Shown: positions 18,367-28,715, counted from the first letter of the stretch. The stretch is DNA of 64,000 bases from Inquilinus ginsengisoli_A (GCF_031453975.1 NZ_JAVDPW010000010.1:186001-250000); one strand, 5' to 3'. The notes: a model not told the origin generated them from the letters alone. Made by a program: numbers and translations.

Positions 18367-21300
18367 ATGCGGGCAAAGATCGACGGATCCCGGGGCATCG
18401 TACGCGCGGCAACGGCCGGAACCGTCCCGGCGGCATCCCGGCCCGGCCTGCTGTGGCCCCGCCTGGCGCTCTTGTCCTCCGTCTCCGCCGCCGGCCTGCT
18501 GGCGGCGGTGCCGGGACATTCGGGCGAGATCGGCTGCTCCGGCAGCAATCCGGCCACCTGCAATATCGCCGGCGGCTCCTACAACCAGCGCGAATACGTG
18601 TTCCTCACCGGCGCGGCCGGCGATGACGACGTCAAGACCGGCGGCGCCTCGGACAATCTCAGCGTCACCAACAGCGGGACCTTCAATCTCGGCAGTGAGA
18701 TCTCCCCCTTCATCATCCGGGCCGGCATCACCGCGGCGACGGAGGGCGGTGTCGGCCAGGACGAGGGCGGCGGCGGCGCCGGCGGCGCGGTATCCTTCAC
18801 CAACAACGGCACGATGACGGCGACGCTGTCGACCTCCAGCTATCCGCTGTTTTACCTGATCGAGGCGATATCCGTCGGCGGTGAGGGCGACCAGGACAAC
18901 AAGAACGACAACTCCAACGGCGGCACGGGCGGCGCCGGCGGCACGGTCACGGCCACCAACAACAGCCAGCTGAGCGTGACCGGTACGGTCTTCGACGGCA
19001 TGTACGGCATCTTCGCGCTGAGCGAAGGCGGTAGGGGCGGCGAACAGAACAGCGCCGTCATCGACGACCAGAGGGGCGGCACGGGGGGCGCCGGCGGCAG
19101 CGTCACGACCACCAACAACAGCTCCATCCTGTTCGGCAACAGCTCCAATCGCCTGCAGGGCATCGCGAATGGCGGCGGCGTGGTCGCGAGTTCGCTCGGC
19201 GGGTCCGGCGGGAACTACAACGGCAATGCCGGATCGGGCGGGTCGGCCACCGCCACCAACAGCGGCACGGTCCAGATCTATTGGAACGCCGCCGCCGGCG
19301 GCGACCGGCTGCTCGGCATCGGCGCCCTCAGCGCCGGCGGCAACGGCATCGAATCGACCGATGACAGCGACAATGGCGGCAACGGCGGAAGCGCCAGCAC
19401 CGCGACGGTCAACAACAATGGGCAGATCCTGGTCGACGTCACCAATGGCGGCAGCCTGGTGGGCGCCGCCATGGCGGCGGAGAGCCGTGGCGGCGACGGC
19501 GGCAAAGGTCCGGACAAGGACCAGTATGGCGGCAATGGCGGCATGGGCGGCAGCGCGGTCGCGAACCTGACCGGCGCCGGCACGCTGACCACCCATGGCG
19601 ATTCGCTTTACGGCATCCTGGCGGAAAGCCTGGGCGGCCAGGGTGGTGACGCCAGCGACGGCACCGCCCTGGCGGGCACCGGCGGCGGCGGCGGGTTCGG
19701 CGGCAACGCCGGCGCTGTGACGGTCACCACCGATGCCCAGACCACCATCACCACCACCGGCACCTATGCCGCCGGCATCGCCGCGCATTCGATCGGCGGC
19801 GGCGGCGGCACCGGCAGCGATTTCCAGAGCGTGCTGGGCGGCCAGGGCGGCAACGGCGGCAACGGCGGCAATGGCGGCACCGTGACCGTCACCACCGCCG
19901 GGACGATCTCGACCTCGGGCGACCATGCCTATGGCGTGCTCTCGCAATCGATCGCGGGCAGCGGCGGCACCGGCGGGCTCGCGACCGGTGAGTTCGTCGC
20001 CCTGGGCGGCGACGGCGCCGGCGGCGGCACGGCCGGCGAGGCGATCGTCCGCAACAGCGGCGGCATCACCACGGGCGGCTACTCCTCGCACGGCATCATC
20101 GCCCAGTCGGTCGGCGGCGGCGGCGGCGCGGCGGGGTCCGCCACCGGCCTGGTGAGCGTCGGCGGCGACGCCGCGGGCACCACGGACTCGGATGGCGGCA
20201 AGGTCCTGATCAACAACACCGGCACGGTCACGACCGCCGGCAAGGCCGCGGTCGGCCTGATCGCCCAGTCGGTGGGCGGCGGCGGCGGCAGCGGCGGCGA
20301 CAGCAAGGGCATCGCCGGCGTCGGCGGCTCCGGGTCGGCCGGCGGCAGCGGCGGCGAGATCGATCTGATCAATCTCGGCCGGATCCAGACGACCGGAGAT
20401 TTCGGCCTGGGCGTGCTGGCGCAATCGGTCGGCGGCGGCGGCGGCAATGGCGGCGACGTCCTGACCGTCTCGACCATCGCGTCGATCGGCATCGGCGGCA
20501 ATGCGGCCAATGGCGGCGACGGCGGCACGGTCTGCGTCGACAACACCGGCGCCATCTGCAGCGACGGCGGCGGCCCGGCCGGCCAGGCGGCGACCCTCAC
20601 CACCGCCGGCAACTACGCGGTCGGCCTGATGGCGCAATCGATCGGCGGCGGCGGCGGCAATGGCGGCAGCGTCCAGAACTACAGCGCCCTGTCCTTCGTG
20701 GCGCTGCAGATCGGCGGCAAGGGCGGCGCCGGCGGCGCCGGCAACGGCGTGACCGTGCAGCAGAACGACCTGGCCGTGACCACCGGCGGCGCCCATGCCA
20801 TCGGCGTGCTGGCGCAATCGGTCGGCGGCGGTGGCGGCAATGGCGGCGATGCCTCCTACTACAACGTCACCGTCGGCTTCAACGCCTCGCTCGTGGTCGG
20901 CGGCAGCGGCGGCAGTGGCGGCGGCGGCGGGGCCGCGGCCGTCAATCTCAACAACTCCCGGATCATGACCGGCGTCCCCGGCCCCGATGTCGACCCCGAA
21001 ACCTACGCGCCGGACGATGCCTTCGGCATCGTCGCCCAGTCGGTCGGCGGCGGCGGCGGCAATGGCGGCAGCTCCAGCGCCGCCGATCTCGTCGTGGCGG
21101 TGCCGACCGGCGAAGGCGTATCCCTCGCCTTCAACTTCCAGGGGGCGGTCGGCGGCACGGGCGGCAGCGGCGGTGCCGGCGGGGCGGCCAGCGTGACCCT
21201 GAACGGCGGCAGCTCGGTCACCACGGTGGGTGACGGCTCGCATGCCATCGTGGCGCAGTCGGTCGGCGGCGGCGGCGGCAATGGCGGCGACGCCTCGGTC

Positions 21301-24300
21301 CTGTCCACCACGCTTGGCGACAAGAATTCGGTCGAGGTGACGGCCGGCATGAGCCTCGGCGGCGGCGGCACCAGCGGCTCCACCGGAGGCACGGTCACGG
21401 TTACGCTCGGCGATTCCAGCGGCGCCGTGGTCGGCAGCCCGCCGGCGCTGCAGCTGCCGCCGACCCAGCCGACCCCGGCCTCGACCATCGTCACCTATGG
21501 CAACTACGCCGATGGCGTGCTGGCGCAGTCGATCGGCGGCGGCGGCGGCAATGGCGGCATCGGCAGCAGCAACGCCTATTCCCAGGGCGGCGTGGTCAGT
21601 ATCAAGGCCACGGTGGGGGTCGGCGGCACCGGCGGCAGCGGCGGCAATGGCGGCGCGGTCAATATGACCCAGTACCAGAACCAGACCATCCAGACCCTCG
21701 GCTCCGGCTCGCGCGGCATCGTCGCCCAGTCGATCGGCGGCGGCGGCGGCAATTCGCAGGGCGGCACGCTGTTCCTGGCCGCCGGCGCGGAAGGCTACGA
21801 GGGCCGGCTGTCCGTCGGGGTCGGCCGGACCGGCGGCAGCGGGGGCGACGGCGGCGCCGTCACCGCCAACACGGACGGCGCCATCACGACGGTGGGCGGC
21901 GATGCCGACGGCGTGATGCTGCAGTCGATCGGCGGCGGCGGCGGGCTGGGCGGGTCGATCGGTGCCGATGCCTCGTCCCACCCGATCCTCGACCGCATCG
22001 GCGAGTTCAAGGACAACAAGGACCGGCTGTCCGACGAAGGCAACACCTATACCCTGACGGTCGATGTTGGCGGCACGGGCGGCGGTGGCGGCAATGGCGG
22101 CGCGGTCGCGCTGACCCATTCCGGGCGGATCGCCACCGCCGGCGACTGGGCCGACGGCATCGTGGCGCAGTCGATCGGCGGCGGCGGCGGCGCCGGCGGG
22201 TCGTCGACGGCGTCCGGCAGCAAGGTCCAGGCCAACATCACGGTCGGCGTGGGCGGCAAGGGCGGCTCCGCCGCCACTGGCGGCAGCGTTGCCGCGATCT
22301 TCGACGACAGCCACAACAACCAGATCATCACGACGGGCTATGCCGCAAATGCGGTGGTGCTGCAGTCGATCGGCGGCGGCGGCGGCCAGGGCGGCGACGG
22401 GTCCGACCAGGCGGCCGGCAACCTGACCGTCGGCGGCGACGGCGGCGGCACGGGTGGCGGCGGCGGCAATGGCGGCACCGTCCAGATCAATCCGCTCACC
22501 GATGGCCGCGGCAGCTGGCTGAACGCCCAGACCGGCGGCGACGACGCCATCGACATCCTGGCCCAGTCGATCGGCGGCGGCGGCGGCACCGGCGGCGCCG
22601 GCAACAGCACCGCGGCCAAGAACGTCGGCGGCAGTGCGGTCGCGGTCGTGGTCGGCGGCAAGGGCGGCGTCTCCGGCAGTGGCGAGGCCGTCACCCTGAC
22701 CACCGGACTCGGCCTGTCCACCTCTGGCGCCCGGGCCTACGGCATCGTCGCGCAGTCGATCGGCGGCGGTGGCGGCATCGGCGGCGCCGGGGCGGCCAAC
22801 AACCTGGCCGGCCTGGCGCTCGGCGGCCAGGGTGGGGCCGGCGGCGGCGGCGGGGCGGTGACGCTGGATATCACCACCAGCAGCCGCATCACCACCCGCG
22901 GCGCCGGGGCGCATGCCATCGTGGCGCAGTCGATCGGCGGCGGCGGCGGCATCGGCGGCGATGCGTCGGTGGGCCTGTTCGCGCTGAACCCGACCGGACG
23001 TAACGGGGCGGGCGGCAGCGGCGGCGGCACCGGCGGCGCCGTTGCGGTCACGGTCGATGGCAGCATCGCCACCAGCGGCGCCAACGCCTTCGGCATCCTG
23101 GCGCAGTCGATCGGCGGTGGCGGCGGCTTTGGTGGGGACCAGTCCGGCGCCTTCGCCGGCAGTACGGACGCGACGGCGGCCGGCGACGGTGGAACCGTGG
23201 CCGTGACGCAAAACGGGTCGATCATCACCACGGGCGCAAACTCGACCGGCATCTTCGCCCAGAGCCAGGGCCCGGAGGACAACAACACCGTTACCGTGAC
23301 CGTCAACGGCGCGGTCACCGGCGGTTCGGGGGGTGGCTCCGGCGTCTGGATCGCAGCCGGCCACGACAATGTGCTGACGGTGAATGCCGGCGGCAGCGTG
23401 TCGGCCGCCTCGGGCACCGCCATCCGTTACGACGGCGACTACACGACGGCTTCTGGCAGCCTGCTGACGGTCAACAACTACGGCACCGTCTCCGGCAACA
23501 TCCTGCTGAACAACACCGACGGGCCAAACGCCGGCACGGTGAACAACTACTCCGATCACACGCTGATCGACGCCTCGCTGTACCAGGCGGACGTGATGAA
23601 CCAGGGCCGGATGGTGGTCGGGCATTCCGGTACGACCGACAGCACCGAGATCACCGGCAACTTCACCCAAGGGGCGGCCGGCTCCCTGGTGGTCGACACC
23701 GACTTCAACAGCAGCACGGCGGACCGTCTGCTGGTGCGCGGCGACGCACAGCTGGGCGGGACGCTGGACCTGCAGGCCACCAGCCTGCGGCCTGGCCGGG
23801 CGCTGACCGTGCTGACGGTCGACGGCGCCGCCACCGGTGCGATCACGCCGGAGACGTCGCCGATCTACGGCTTCGCCCTGACGCCGTCGGGCCATGACTA
23901 TCGCCTGTCGGTCGCCTCGGCCGATTTCGACGCGGATGCGATGAAGCTGGAGGGCAACCAGTCCAAGGTCGCCCGCGGCCTGCAGGACATCTGGGATGCC
24001 GGCGGCACCGACAGCTTCGGCAAGCTGTTCGCCACCCTCGGCGCCGCCGCGGACCAGGGCAGCAGCAGCTACGGCAACCTGCTGAAGGACCTGTCGCCGG
24101 GCATCGCCCTGGCCCCGGCGCAGCAGCTGCAGGCCGGCATGGCGCGCTTCGCCAGCGGGCTGATGAGCTGCCCGGTGTTCAGCGGCACCGACGCCCTGAC
24201 CGGCGAGACCGACTGCGCCTGGGCCCAGGTCACCGGCCGGTCGACCCAGCAGACCGCCGATGCCGGCACCTCCGGCTTCTCCAACGACAGCATCACCTAT

Positions 24301-25038
24301 CAGGTCGGGGGCCAGCACGAGGTGGCGCCGGGCTGGTTCGTCGGGATGTCGGCCGCCTATCAGAACAGCTGGCTCGACGCCTATGACGACCGGGTCGACG
24401 GCAACGGCGACAGCGGCTATGTCGGCCTGACCGTGAAGCGCGAGATCGGGCCGTGGATGGTGGCCGGGGCGATCAGCGGCAGCTATGGCAGCTTCAGCCT
24501 CGACCGCCGGATCGCGGTGCCCGGCTTCGAGGACACCGCCTCCAGCGACCCTGATGTCTTCGCCGGGTCGGCGCGGCTGCGGGTGGCGCGGACCTTCGCG
24601 TTCTCCGAGATGTACCTGAAGCCCTATGTCGACCTCGACGCGATCTATTCGCGGATGCCGGGATACAGCGAGAACGGCGGCGGCGACCTCGGGCTGAAGG
24701 TCGAGGACAGCGACCAGTTCACCTTCGCCTTCTCGCCGTCGCTGGAAGTCGGCGGCCGGGTCGACCTCGACGGCGCCCAGCTGCGGCCCTACGCCTATGC
24801 CGGCGTCTCGATCCTCAGCGACGACGACTGGACGGCGAAGGCCCGGTTCGCCGGCGCGCCGTCCGGCACCGGCAGCTTCGACACCTCGTTGCCGATCGAC
24901 GACGTGGTGGCGCGCATCGGCGCCGGCGTCCAGGTCTCGACCGCCGCCGGCTTCGACATCCGGCTGCAGTATGACGGCGAGTTCTCCGACCGCGTCTCCA
25001 GCAACAGCGGCTCGCTGCGCGCCATCATGCCGTTCTGA
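18367..25038 (+). CDS. Giant autotransporter with Gly-rich repeat passenger and C-terminal beta-barrel
   Basis: A 2223-residue protein, read from ATG 18367 with AAGGGGG about 9 bases upstream. The extended leader has a hydrophobic run near residues 28-48 (LLWPRLALLSSVSAAGLLAA). The passenger, to about residue 1900, is rich in Gly, Asn, Thr and Val and carries 17 copies of a [AL]-[QH]-S-[IV]-G-G-G-G-G core, the pattern of a long beta-helix. A PL1_Pertactin-like junction and a roughly 270-residue autotransporter barrel follow, with the segment QVGGQHEVAPGWFVGMSAAY, alternating strands and the expected terminal Phe in RAIMPF. It is exposed on the cell surface and probably acts as an adhesin. It stands opposite the LytS/LytTR pair and heads a run of four co-directional envelope genes. 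Confidence 0.93.
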   Translation: MRAKIDGSRGIVRAATAGTVPAASRPGLLWPRLALLSSVSAAGLLAAVPGHSGEIGCSGSNPATCNIAGGSYNQREYVFLTGAAGDDDVKTGGASDNLSVTNSGTFNLGSEISPFIIRAGITAATEGGVGQDEGGGGAGGAVSFTNNGTMTATLSTSSYPLFYLIEAISVGGEGDQDNKNDNSNGGTGGAGGTVTATNNSQLSVTGTVFDGMYGIFALSEGGRGGEQNSAVIDDQRGGTGGAGGSVTTTNNSSILFGNSSNRLQGIANGGGVVASSLGGSGGNYNGNAGSGGSATATNSGTVQIYWNAAAGGDRLLGIGALSAGGNGIESTDDSDNGGNGGSASTATVNNNGQILVDVTNGGSLVGAAMAAESRGGDGGKGPDKDQYGGNGGMGGSAVANLTGAGTLTTHGDSLYGILAESLGGQGGDASDGTALAGTGGGGGFGGNAGAVTVTTDAQTTITTTGTYAAGIAAHSIGGGGGTGSDFQSVLGGQGGNGGNGGNGGTVTVTTAGTISTSGDHAYGVLSQSIAGSGGTGGLATGEFVALGGDGAGGGTAGEAIVRNSGGITTGGYSSHGIIAQSVGGGGGAAGSATGLVSVGGDAAGTTDSDGGKVLINNTGTVTTAGKAAVGLIAQSVGGGGGSGGDSKGIAGVGGSGSAGGSGGEIDLINLGRIQTTGDFGLGVLAQSVGGGGGNGGDVLTVSTIASIGIGGNAANGGDGGTVCVDNTGAICSDGGGPAGQAATLTTAGNYAVGLMAQSIGGGGGNGGSVQNYSALSFVALQIGGKGGAGGAGNGVTVQQNDLAVTTGGAHAIGVLAQSVGGGGGNGGDASYYNVTVGFNASLVVGGSGGSGGGGGAAAVNLNNSRIMTGVPGPDVDPETYAPDDAFGIVAQSVGGGGGNGGSSSAADLVVAVPTGEGVSLAFNFQGAVGGTGGSGGAGGAASVTLNGGSSVTTVGDGSHAIVAQSVGGGGGNGGDASVLSTTLGDKNSVEVTAGMSLGGGGTSGSTGGTVTVTLGDSSGAVVGSPPALQLPPTQPTPASTIVTYGNYADGVLAQSIGGGGGNGGIGSSNAYSQGGVVSIKATVGVGGTGGSGGNGGAVNMTQYQNQTIQTLGSGSRGIVAQSIGGGGGNSQGGTLFLAAGAEGYEGRLSVGVGRTGGSGGDGGAVTANTDGAITTVGGDADGVMLQSIGGGGGLGGSIGADASSHPILDRIGEFKDNKDRLSDEGNTYTLTVDVGGTGGGGGNGGAVALTHSGRIATAGDWADGIVAQSIGGGGGAGGSSTASGSKVQANITVGVGGKGGSAATGGSVAAIFDDSHNNQIITTGYAANAVVLQSIGGGGGQGGDGSDQAAGNLTVGGDGGGTGGGGGNGGTVQINPLTDGRGSWLNAQTGGDDAIDILAQSIGGGGGTGGAGNSTAAKNVGGSAVAVVVGGKGGVSGSGEAVTLTTGLGLSTSGARAYGIVAQSIGGGGGIGGAGAANNLAGLALGGQGGAGGGGGAVTLDITTSSRITTRGAGAHAIVAQSIGGGGGIGGDASVGLFALNPTGRNGAGGSGGGTGGAVAVTVDGSIATSGANAFGILAQSIGGGGGFGGDQSGAFAGSTDATAAGDGGTVAVTQNGSIITTGANSTGIFAQSQGPEDNNTVTVTVNGAVTGGSGGGSGVWIAAGHDNVLTVNAGGSVSAASGTAIRYDGDYTTASGSLLTVNNYGTVSGNILLNNTDGPNAGTVNNYSDHTLIDASLYQADVMNQGRMVVGHSGTTDSTEITGNFTQGAAGSLVVDTDFNSSTADRLLVRGDAQLGGTLDLQATSLRPGRALTVLTVDGAATGAITPETSPIYGFALTPSGHDYRLSVASADFDADAMKLEGNQSKVARGLQDIWDAGGTDSFGKLFATLGAAADQGSSSYGNLLKDLSPGIALAPAQQLQAGMARFASGLMSCPVFSGTDALTGETDCAWAQVTGRSTQQTADAGTSGFSNDSITYQVGGQHEVAPGWFVGMSAAYQNSWLDAYDDRVDGNGDSGYVGLTVKREIGPWMVAGAISGSYGSFSLDRRIAVPGFEDTASSDPDVFAGSARLRVARTFAFSEMYLKPYVDLDAIYSRMPGYSENGGGDLGLKVEDSDQFTFAFSPSLEVGGRVDLDGAQLRPYAYAGVSILSDDDWTAKARFAGAPSGTGSFDTSLPIDDVVARIGAGVQVSTAAGFDIRLQYDGEFSDRVSSNSGSLRAIMPF
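19783..23139 (+). repeat. In-gene repeat array encoding A-Q-S-[IV]-Gly5 units
   Basis: Within the autotransporter, 17 units with the core QS[IV]GGGGG (one variant HS) recur at irregular spacings of about 40-100 codons, each followed by short Gly/Asn/Asp runs and a few more variable residues. The DNA is dominated by GGCGGCGGC runs, which favours slippage and recombination. A degenerate copy (SQSIAGSGG) occurs between the first and second perfect units. Confidence 0.85.
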
Positions 25039-25081
25039 TCCGCATCGGCCTTCCATGCTTCGATCTTTCATCGAGGACATC

Positions 25082-27427
25082 ATGCGCAGCACAGCTCGTC
25101 TCATCGGCACCCTGTTGATCGGTGCGGCAGCCCTGGGGGCGGCGCCTGTCGCCGCCCTGGCCCAAGGGGCGCCGGCGGCTGCGCCCTCACTGTCCTGGCC
25201 GCGGGATTTCGACCATGGCGACCAGCGGATCGAGATCTACCAGCCGCAGGTCGAAAGCTGGACCGGCGACCACATCGCCGGGCGCGCCGCCATCGCCGTC
25301 GGCACCAAGGAGGGCAGCAGCCCGACCTACGCCATCGCCGAATTCAGCGCCGATGCGGACATCGACAAGACCGCCGGCCTGGTCCGGCTGCACGGGATCA
25401 CCATCGACAAGGTCGACGCGCCGACCGCGCCCGACCAGGCGGCGGGGCTGCAGGCCACGCTGCAGGCCCAGCTGCCGGCCGCAGGGATGACCGTCGCGCT
25501 CGACCATCTTCAGACCAGCTATGCCGCGCAGCAGCAGCTCGACGCCCAGGTCGGCGTGCCGGTGCGGAACGACCCGCCGCACATCGTCTTCGCCGCGGCG
25601 CCGACCGTGCTGGTGCCGATCGACGGCGACCCGGTGCTGCACCCGGTCGACGGAGCCGCCGGCTACCAGCGGGTGGTGAACGCCCGCGCCCTGGTGCTGC
25701 AGGATGGGGGCGGGACCTTCCATATCCAGGCCGCCGGGTCCTGGTACGAAGCCTCTGCCCTCGACGGCACCTGGGTGGTGACCACGGCGCCCTCGGCGGC
25801 GCTGCGGGCGGTGGCGACGGCGGCCGCCAAATCGGCCGTGCCCGATCCGCTGCTGCCGGAAGGCGGCAAGGCGCCGGCGACCCCGCCCGCGCTGCTGGTG
25901 GCGACGCAGCCGACCGAGCTGGTGGTGACCGACGGGCCGCCGCAGATCGCGCCGGTCGCCGGGGTCGGGCTGCTGACCATGACCAATGCCGACCACGCCG
26001 TCTTCGTCGACCCCGGCAACAACGCCTACTACCTGCTGGTCTCCGGCCGCTGGTTCCGTTCGACCGGGCTGGACGGGCCGTGGGGCTTCGTCGCGGCGGA
26101 CGCGCTGCCGGCCGATTTCGCGAAGATCCCGCCGGAAGATCCCAAGGCGGATGTGCTGGTCTCGGTCGCCGGCACGCCGCAGGCCAAGGAAGCGGCGATC
26201 GCCGCCGCGATCCCGCAGACCGCCACGGTGTCGCGCAGCAAGGCCAGCCTGCGCGTGTCCTATGCCGGCGGCGCGCCGGAGTTCCAGCCGATCGACGGCA
26301 CGGCCCTGTCCTATGCCGTGAACACGCCGGTGCCGGTGATCCGGATCGACCCGACGCATTACCTCGCGGTGTCCAAGGGCGTCTGGTTCATGGCCGCGTC
26401 GGCGACCGGGCCGTGGCGCATCGCCGACGCGGTGCCGGCGGTGGTCTACGCCATCCCGGCATCGTCGCCGCTGCACTACGTCACCTATGTCCGGATCTAT
26501 GCGGTGACGCCGCAGACCATCGTGGTCGGCTACACCCCGGGCTATCTCGGCGTCGTGGTCGGGCCTGATGGCACGGTGGTCTATGGCACCGGCTACAGCT
26601 ATCCGGCCTATGTCTCGGGCGACGTCTGGTACGGATACCCCGCGACCTACGGCTACGGCGCCGGCTTCGGGCTGGGCGCGGCGGAGGGCTTCGCCTTCGG
26701 CTTCGCGGCCGGGGCGTTGTGGGGCGCCGCCTCCCCCTATTGGGGCCCGTATTGGGGCTATGACGGCGGCTATGTGAACTGGGGCCATGTCGACGTCAAC
26801 CAGGTCAACGTCTACGGCCGCTGGGGCCGCGGCACGGTCACCCATGCCAGCGGCTGGAACGGCTGGACCGGGACGGGCTGGAGCGGCAGCCATGTCTCCG
26901 GCTTCAATCCCTACACCGGCGCCCATGGCCAGGCCGGCCGGGCAGGGGCCTTCGATTGGAACACCGGCGGCTATGCCGCGGGCCGCCAGGGTTCGTTCGC
27001 CAATCCCAGCACCGGCGTGGCCGTGGCCGGGCGCGCCGGCATCACCGGCAACGTCGACAGCGGCGACTACCAGGCCGGCCGCGAGATCGCCGGGGTCAAC
27101 CAGCAGACCGGCCGCGCCGGCGCCGCCCGGACCACCGTCACCGGCAACGTCCAGGATGGCGACCGCTCGGTCGACCGGCAGGGCGCGGTCGTCAATCGCC
27201 GCACGGGGACAGGCGCTGTCTGGAACGACGGCAACGTCTATGCCGGCCATGACGGCAATGTCTACCAGCACACCGATGACGGCTGGCAGAAGCGGGATTC
27301 CGGCGGCTGGCAGCCGGCGCAGCGCGACGACCGCACGCTGGGCGACCTCGACGGCCAGCGCCAAGCCCGTGGCGTCGGCCAGCAGCGGCTGAACAGTTTC
27401 GGCGACGGCCGCCGGTTCCGGCGCTGA
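25082..27427 (+). CDS. Exported protein of unknown function, Tyr/Gly-rich C-terminus
   Basis: A 781-residue protein starting at ATG 25082 (GAGGA six bases before); an in-frame ATG at 25055 lacks a ribosome site. The signal peptide (MRSTARLIGTLLIGAAALGA and on to ALAQ) is typical. Two central segments repeat a pattern: FVDPGNNAYYLLVSGRWFRS then a GPW; and PTHYLAVSKGVWFMAASATG then a GPW. Proteins of this look are often labelled as carbohydrate-binding, but I cannot verify that. Then come a Tyr/Gly-rich region (YPATYGYGAGFGLGAAEGFA) and a C-terminal third of loosely repeated Asn/Gly/Arg-rich units. It lies 43 bases after the autotransporter and before the RND adaptor, so it probably belongs to the same envelope module. 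Confidence 0.7.
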   Translation: MRSTARLIGTLLIGAAALGAAPVAALAQGAPAAAPSLSWPRDFDHGDQRIEIYQPQVESWTGDHIAGRAAIAVGTKEGSSPTYAIAEFSADADIDKTAGLVRLHGITIDKVDAPTAPDQAAGLQATLQAQLPAAGMTVALDHLQTSYAAQQQLDAQVGVPVRNDPPHIVFAAAPTVLVPIDGDPVLHPVDGAAGYQRVVNARALVLQDGGGTFHIQAAGSWYEASALDGTWVVTTAPSAALRAVATAAAKSAVPDPLLPEGGKAPATPPALLVATQPTELVVTDGPPQIAPVAGVGLLTMTNADHAVFVDPGNNAYYLLVSGRWFRSTGLDGPWGFVAADALPADFAKIPPEDPKADVLVSVAGTPQAKEAAIAAAIPQTATVSRSKASLRVSYAGGAPEFQPIDGTALSYAVNTPVPVIRIDPTHYLAVSKGVWFMAASATGPWRIADAVPAVVYAIPASSPLHYVTYVRIYAVTPQTIVVGYTPGYLGVVVGPDGTVVYGTGYSYPAYVSGDVWYGYPATYGYGAGFGLGAAEGFAFGFAAGALWGAASPYWGPYWGYDGGYVNWGHVDVNQVNVYGRWGRGTVTHASGWNGWTGTGWSGSHVSGFNPYTGAHGQAGRAGAFDWNTGGYAAGRQGSFANPSTGVAVAGRAGITGNVDSGDYQAGREIAGVNQQTGRAGAARTTVTGNVQDGDRSVDRQGAVVNRRTGTGAVWNDGNVYAGHDGNVYQHTDDGWQKRDSGGWQPAQRDDRTLGDLDGQRQARGVGQQRLNSFGDGRRFRR

Positions 27428-27515
27428 CCGGAGCGGCCGCCGCGCCGGAGCACGACAAGCGATCTTGAAGACAGGCGGCAGGGCCGGCAGGCCGGACGCT
27501 GCAGAGGGTGAAGTC

Positions 27516-28715
27516 ATGGCAACGATGTGGTCCCGAACGATCGGCGGTCCGGGGGGATGGACGGCGCGGCTGGTGCTGATTGGCGGATTGGGCGCCGGCC
27601 TGGCCGCCTGCAACGAGCAGAACGCCTACGTGCCGCCGCCGCCGCCCAAGGTGACGGTGGCACAGCCGGTGCAGCAGCCGGTCACCGCCTATCTCGAGCT
27701 GACCGGTTCGACCGAGGCCTTCAACGCCGTCGACCTCGAGGCCCGGGTGCAGGGCGACCTCGTCGCCATCGACTACCAGGACGGCGCGCTGGTGAAGCAG
27801 GGCACCACGCTGTTCCGGATCCAGCGCGACACCTATGAGGCGCAGCTGCAGCAGGCGAAGGCGGAGCTGATCCTGCAGCAGGCCGGGCAGGCCAACGCCC
27901 AGTCCGAATACAATCGCCAGGCATCGCTGGGGAAGAACCAGTTCGCCTCCGAAGCCCATGTCGAGGACGCCAAGACCCTTCTCGACCAGAAGACGGCCGC
28001 GGTGATGCAGGCGCAGGCCAATGTCGACCTCGCCACCATCACCCTGGGCTACACCGAGATCACGGCCCCATTCGACGGCGTCGTCACCGCGCATCTCGCC
28101 GATGTCGGCGCCCTGGTCGGCTATGGCGGCCCGACCAAGCTGGCCAGCATCGTCCAGACCGACCCGATCCATGTCACCTTCACCGTCAGCGAGCAGCAGG
28201 TGCTGCAGGTGAAGCAGGGGCTGGCCGCCCAGGGCCGCAAGGTGGCGGACCTGCACGCGGTGCCGGTCGAGATCGGCCTGCAGACCGAAACCGGCTATCC
28301 GCACCGGGGCACGATCGACTACATCGCCCCGCAGATCGACCCCAGGACCGGCACCCTGACCGTGCGCGGCCTGTTCGAGAACAAGGATCTGGCGCTGCTG
28401 CCGGGCCTGTTCGCCCGGGTCCGCGTCCCGGTCGGCCCGAAGCAGGCCGGGCTGCTGGTCGACGACACGGCGATCGGCACCAGCCAGCTCGGCAGCTACC
28501 TCCTGGTGCTCGGCAAGGACGATGTGGTCGAGCAGCGCCGGGTGACCCTCGGACCGGCCGACGGGGCGCTGCGCGTGGTCCGTGACGGCATCGGGCCGGA
28601 TGACTGGGTGGTGATCGGGGGGATCCAGAAGGCCATCCCCGGCAGCAAGGTCGCACCCGACAAGGCCGCCATGGCCGGCCAGGCCGCCGGACCATCCGCC
28701 GCCGCCAAGCCCTAG
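27516..28715 (+). CDS. RND efflux periplasmic adaptor (membrane fusion protein) lipoprotein
   Basis: A 399-residue protein starting at ATG 27516; an upstream TTG at 27465 is less likely. The leader ends in the lipobox LAAC with Cys32 as the lipid anchor. The mature part has the adaptor layout: beta-barrel and lipoyl halves around GDLVAIDYQDGALVKQGTTL and ITLGYTEITAPFDGVVTAHL, joined by a Gln/Ala-rich coiled-coil hairpin, and a C-terminal membrane-proximal domain. It bridges the inner-membrane pump encoded just downstream to an outer-membrane channel. No TolC-type channel gene is seen here, so one elsewhere would be recruited. Confidence 0.93.
   Translation: MATMWSRTIGGPGGWTARLVLIGGLGAGLAACNEQNAYVPPPPPKVTVAQPVQQPVTAYLELTGSTEAFNAVDLEARVQGDLVAIDYQDGALVKQGTTLFRIQRDTYEAQLQQAKAELILQQAGQANAQSEYNRQASLGKNQFASEAHVEDAKTLLDQKTAAVMQAQANVDLATITLGYTEITAPFDGVVTAHLADVGALVGYGGPTKLASIVQTDPIHVTFTVSEQQVLQVKQGLAAQGRKVADLHAVPVEIGLQTETGYPHRGTIDYIAPQIDPRTGTLTVRGLFENKDLALLPGLFARVRVPVGPKQAGLLVDDTAIGTSQLGSYLLVLGKDDVVEQRRVTLGPADGALRVVRDGIGPDDWVVIGGIQKAIPGSKVAPDKAAMAGQAAGPSAAAKP

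Noticed and set aside
19783..23139. Regularly recurring short repeats that could suggest a CRISPR array
   Set aside because: The units lie within one coding frame, vary in spacing and sequence, and encode the Gly5 passenger motif; there is no separate leader or cas gene.
18262..25110. A 2282-codon open frame on the minus strand opposite the autotransporter
   Set aside because: It is a shadow produced by the GGC/GCC-biased coding strand; its protein is Ala/Asp/Arg low-complexity with no domain, and the plus strand has signal, repeats and barrel.
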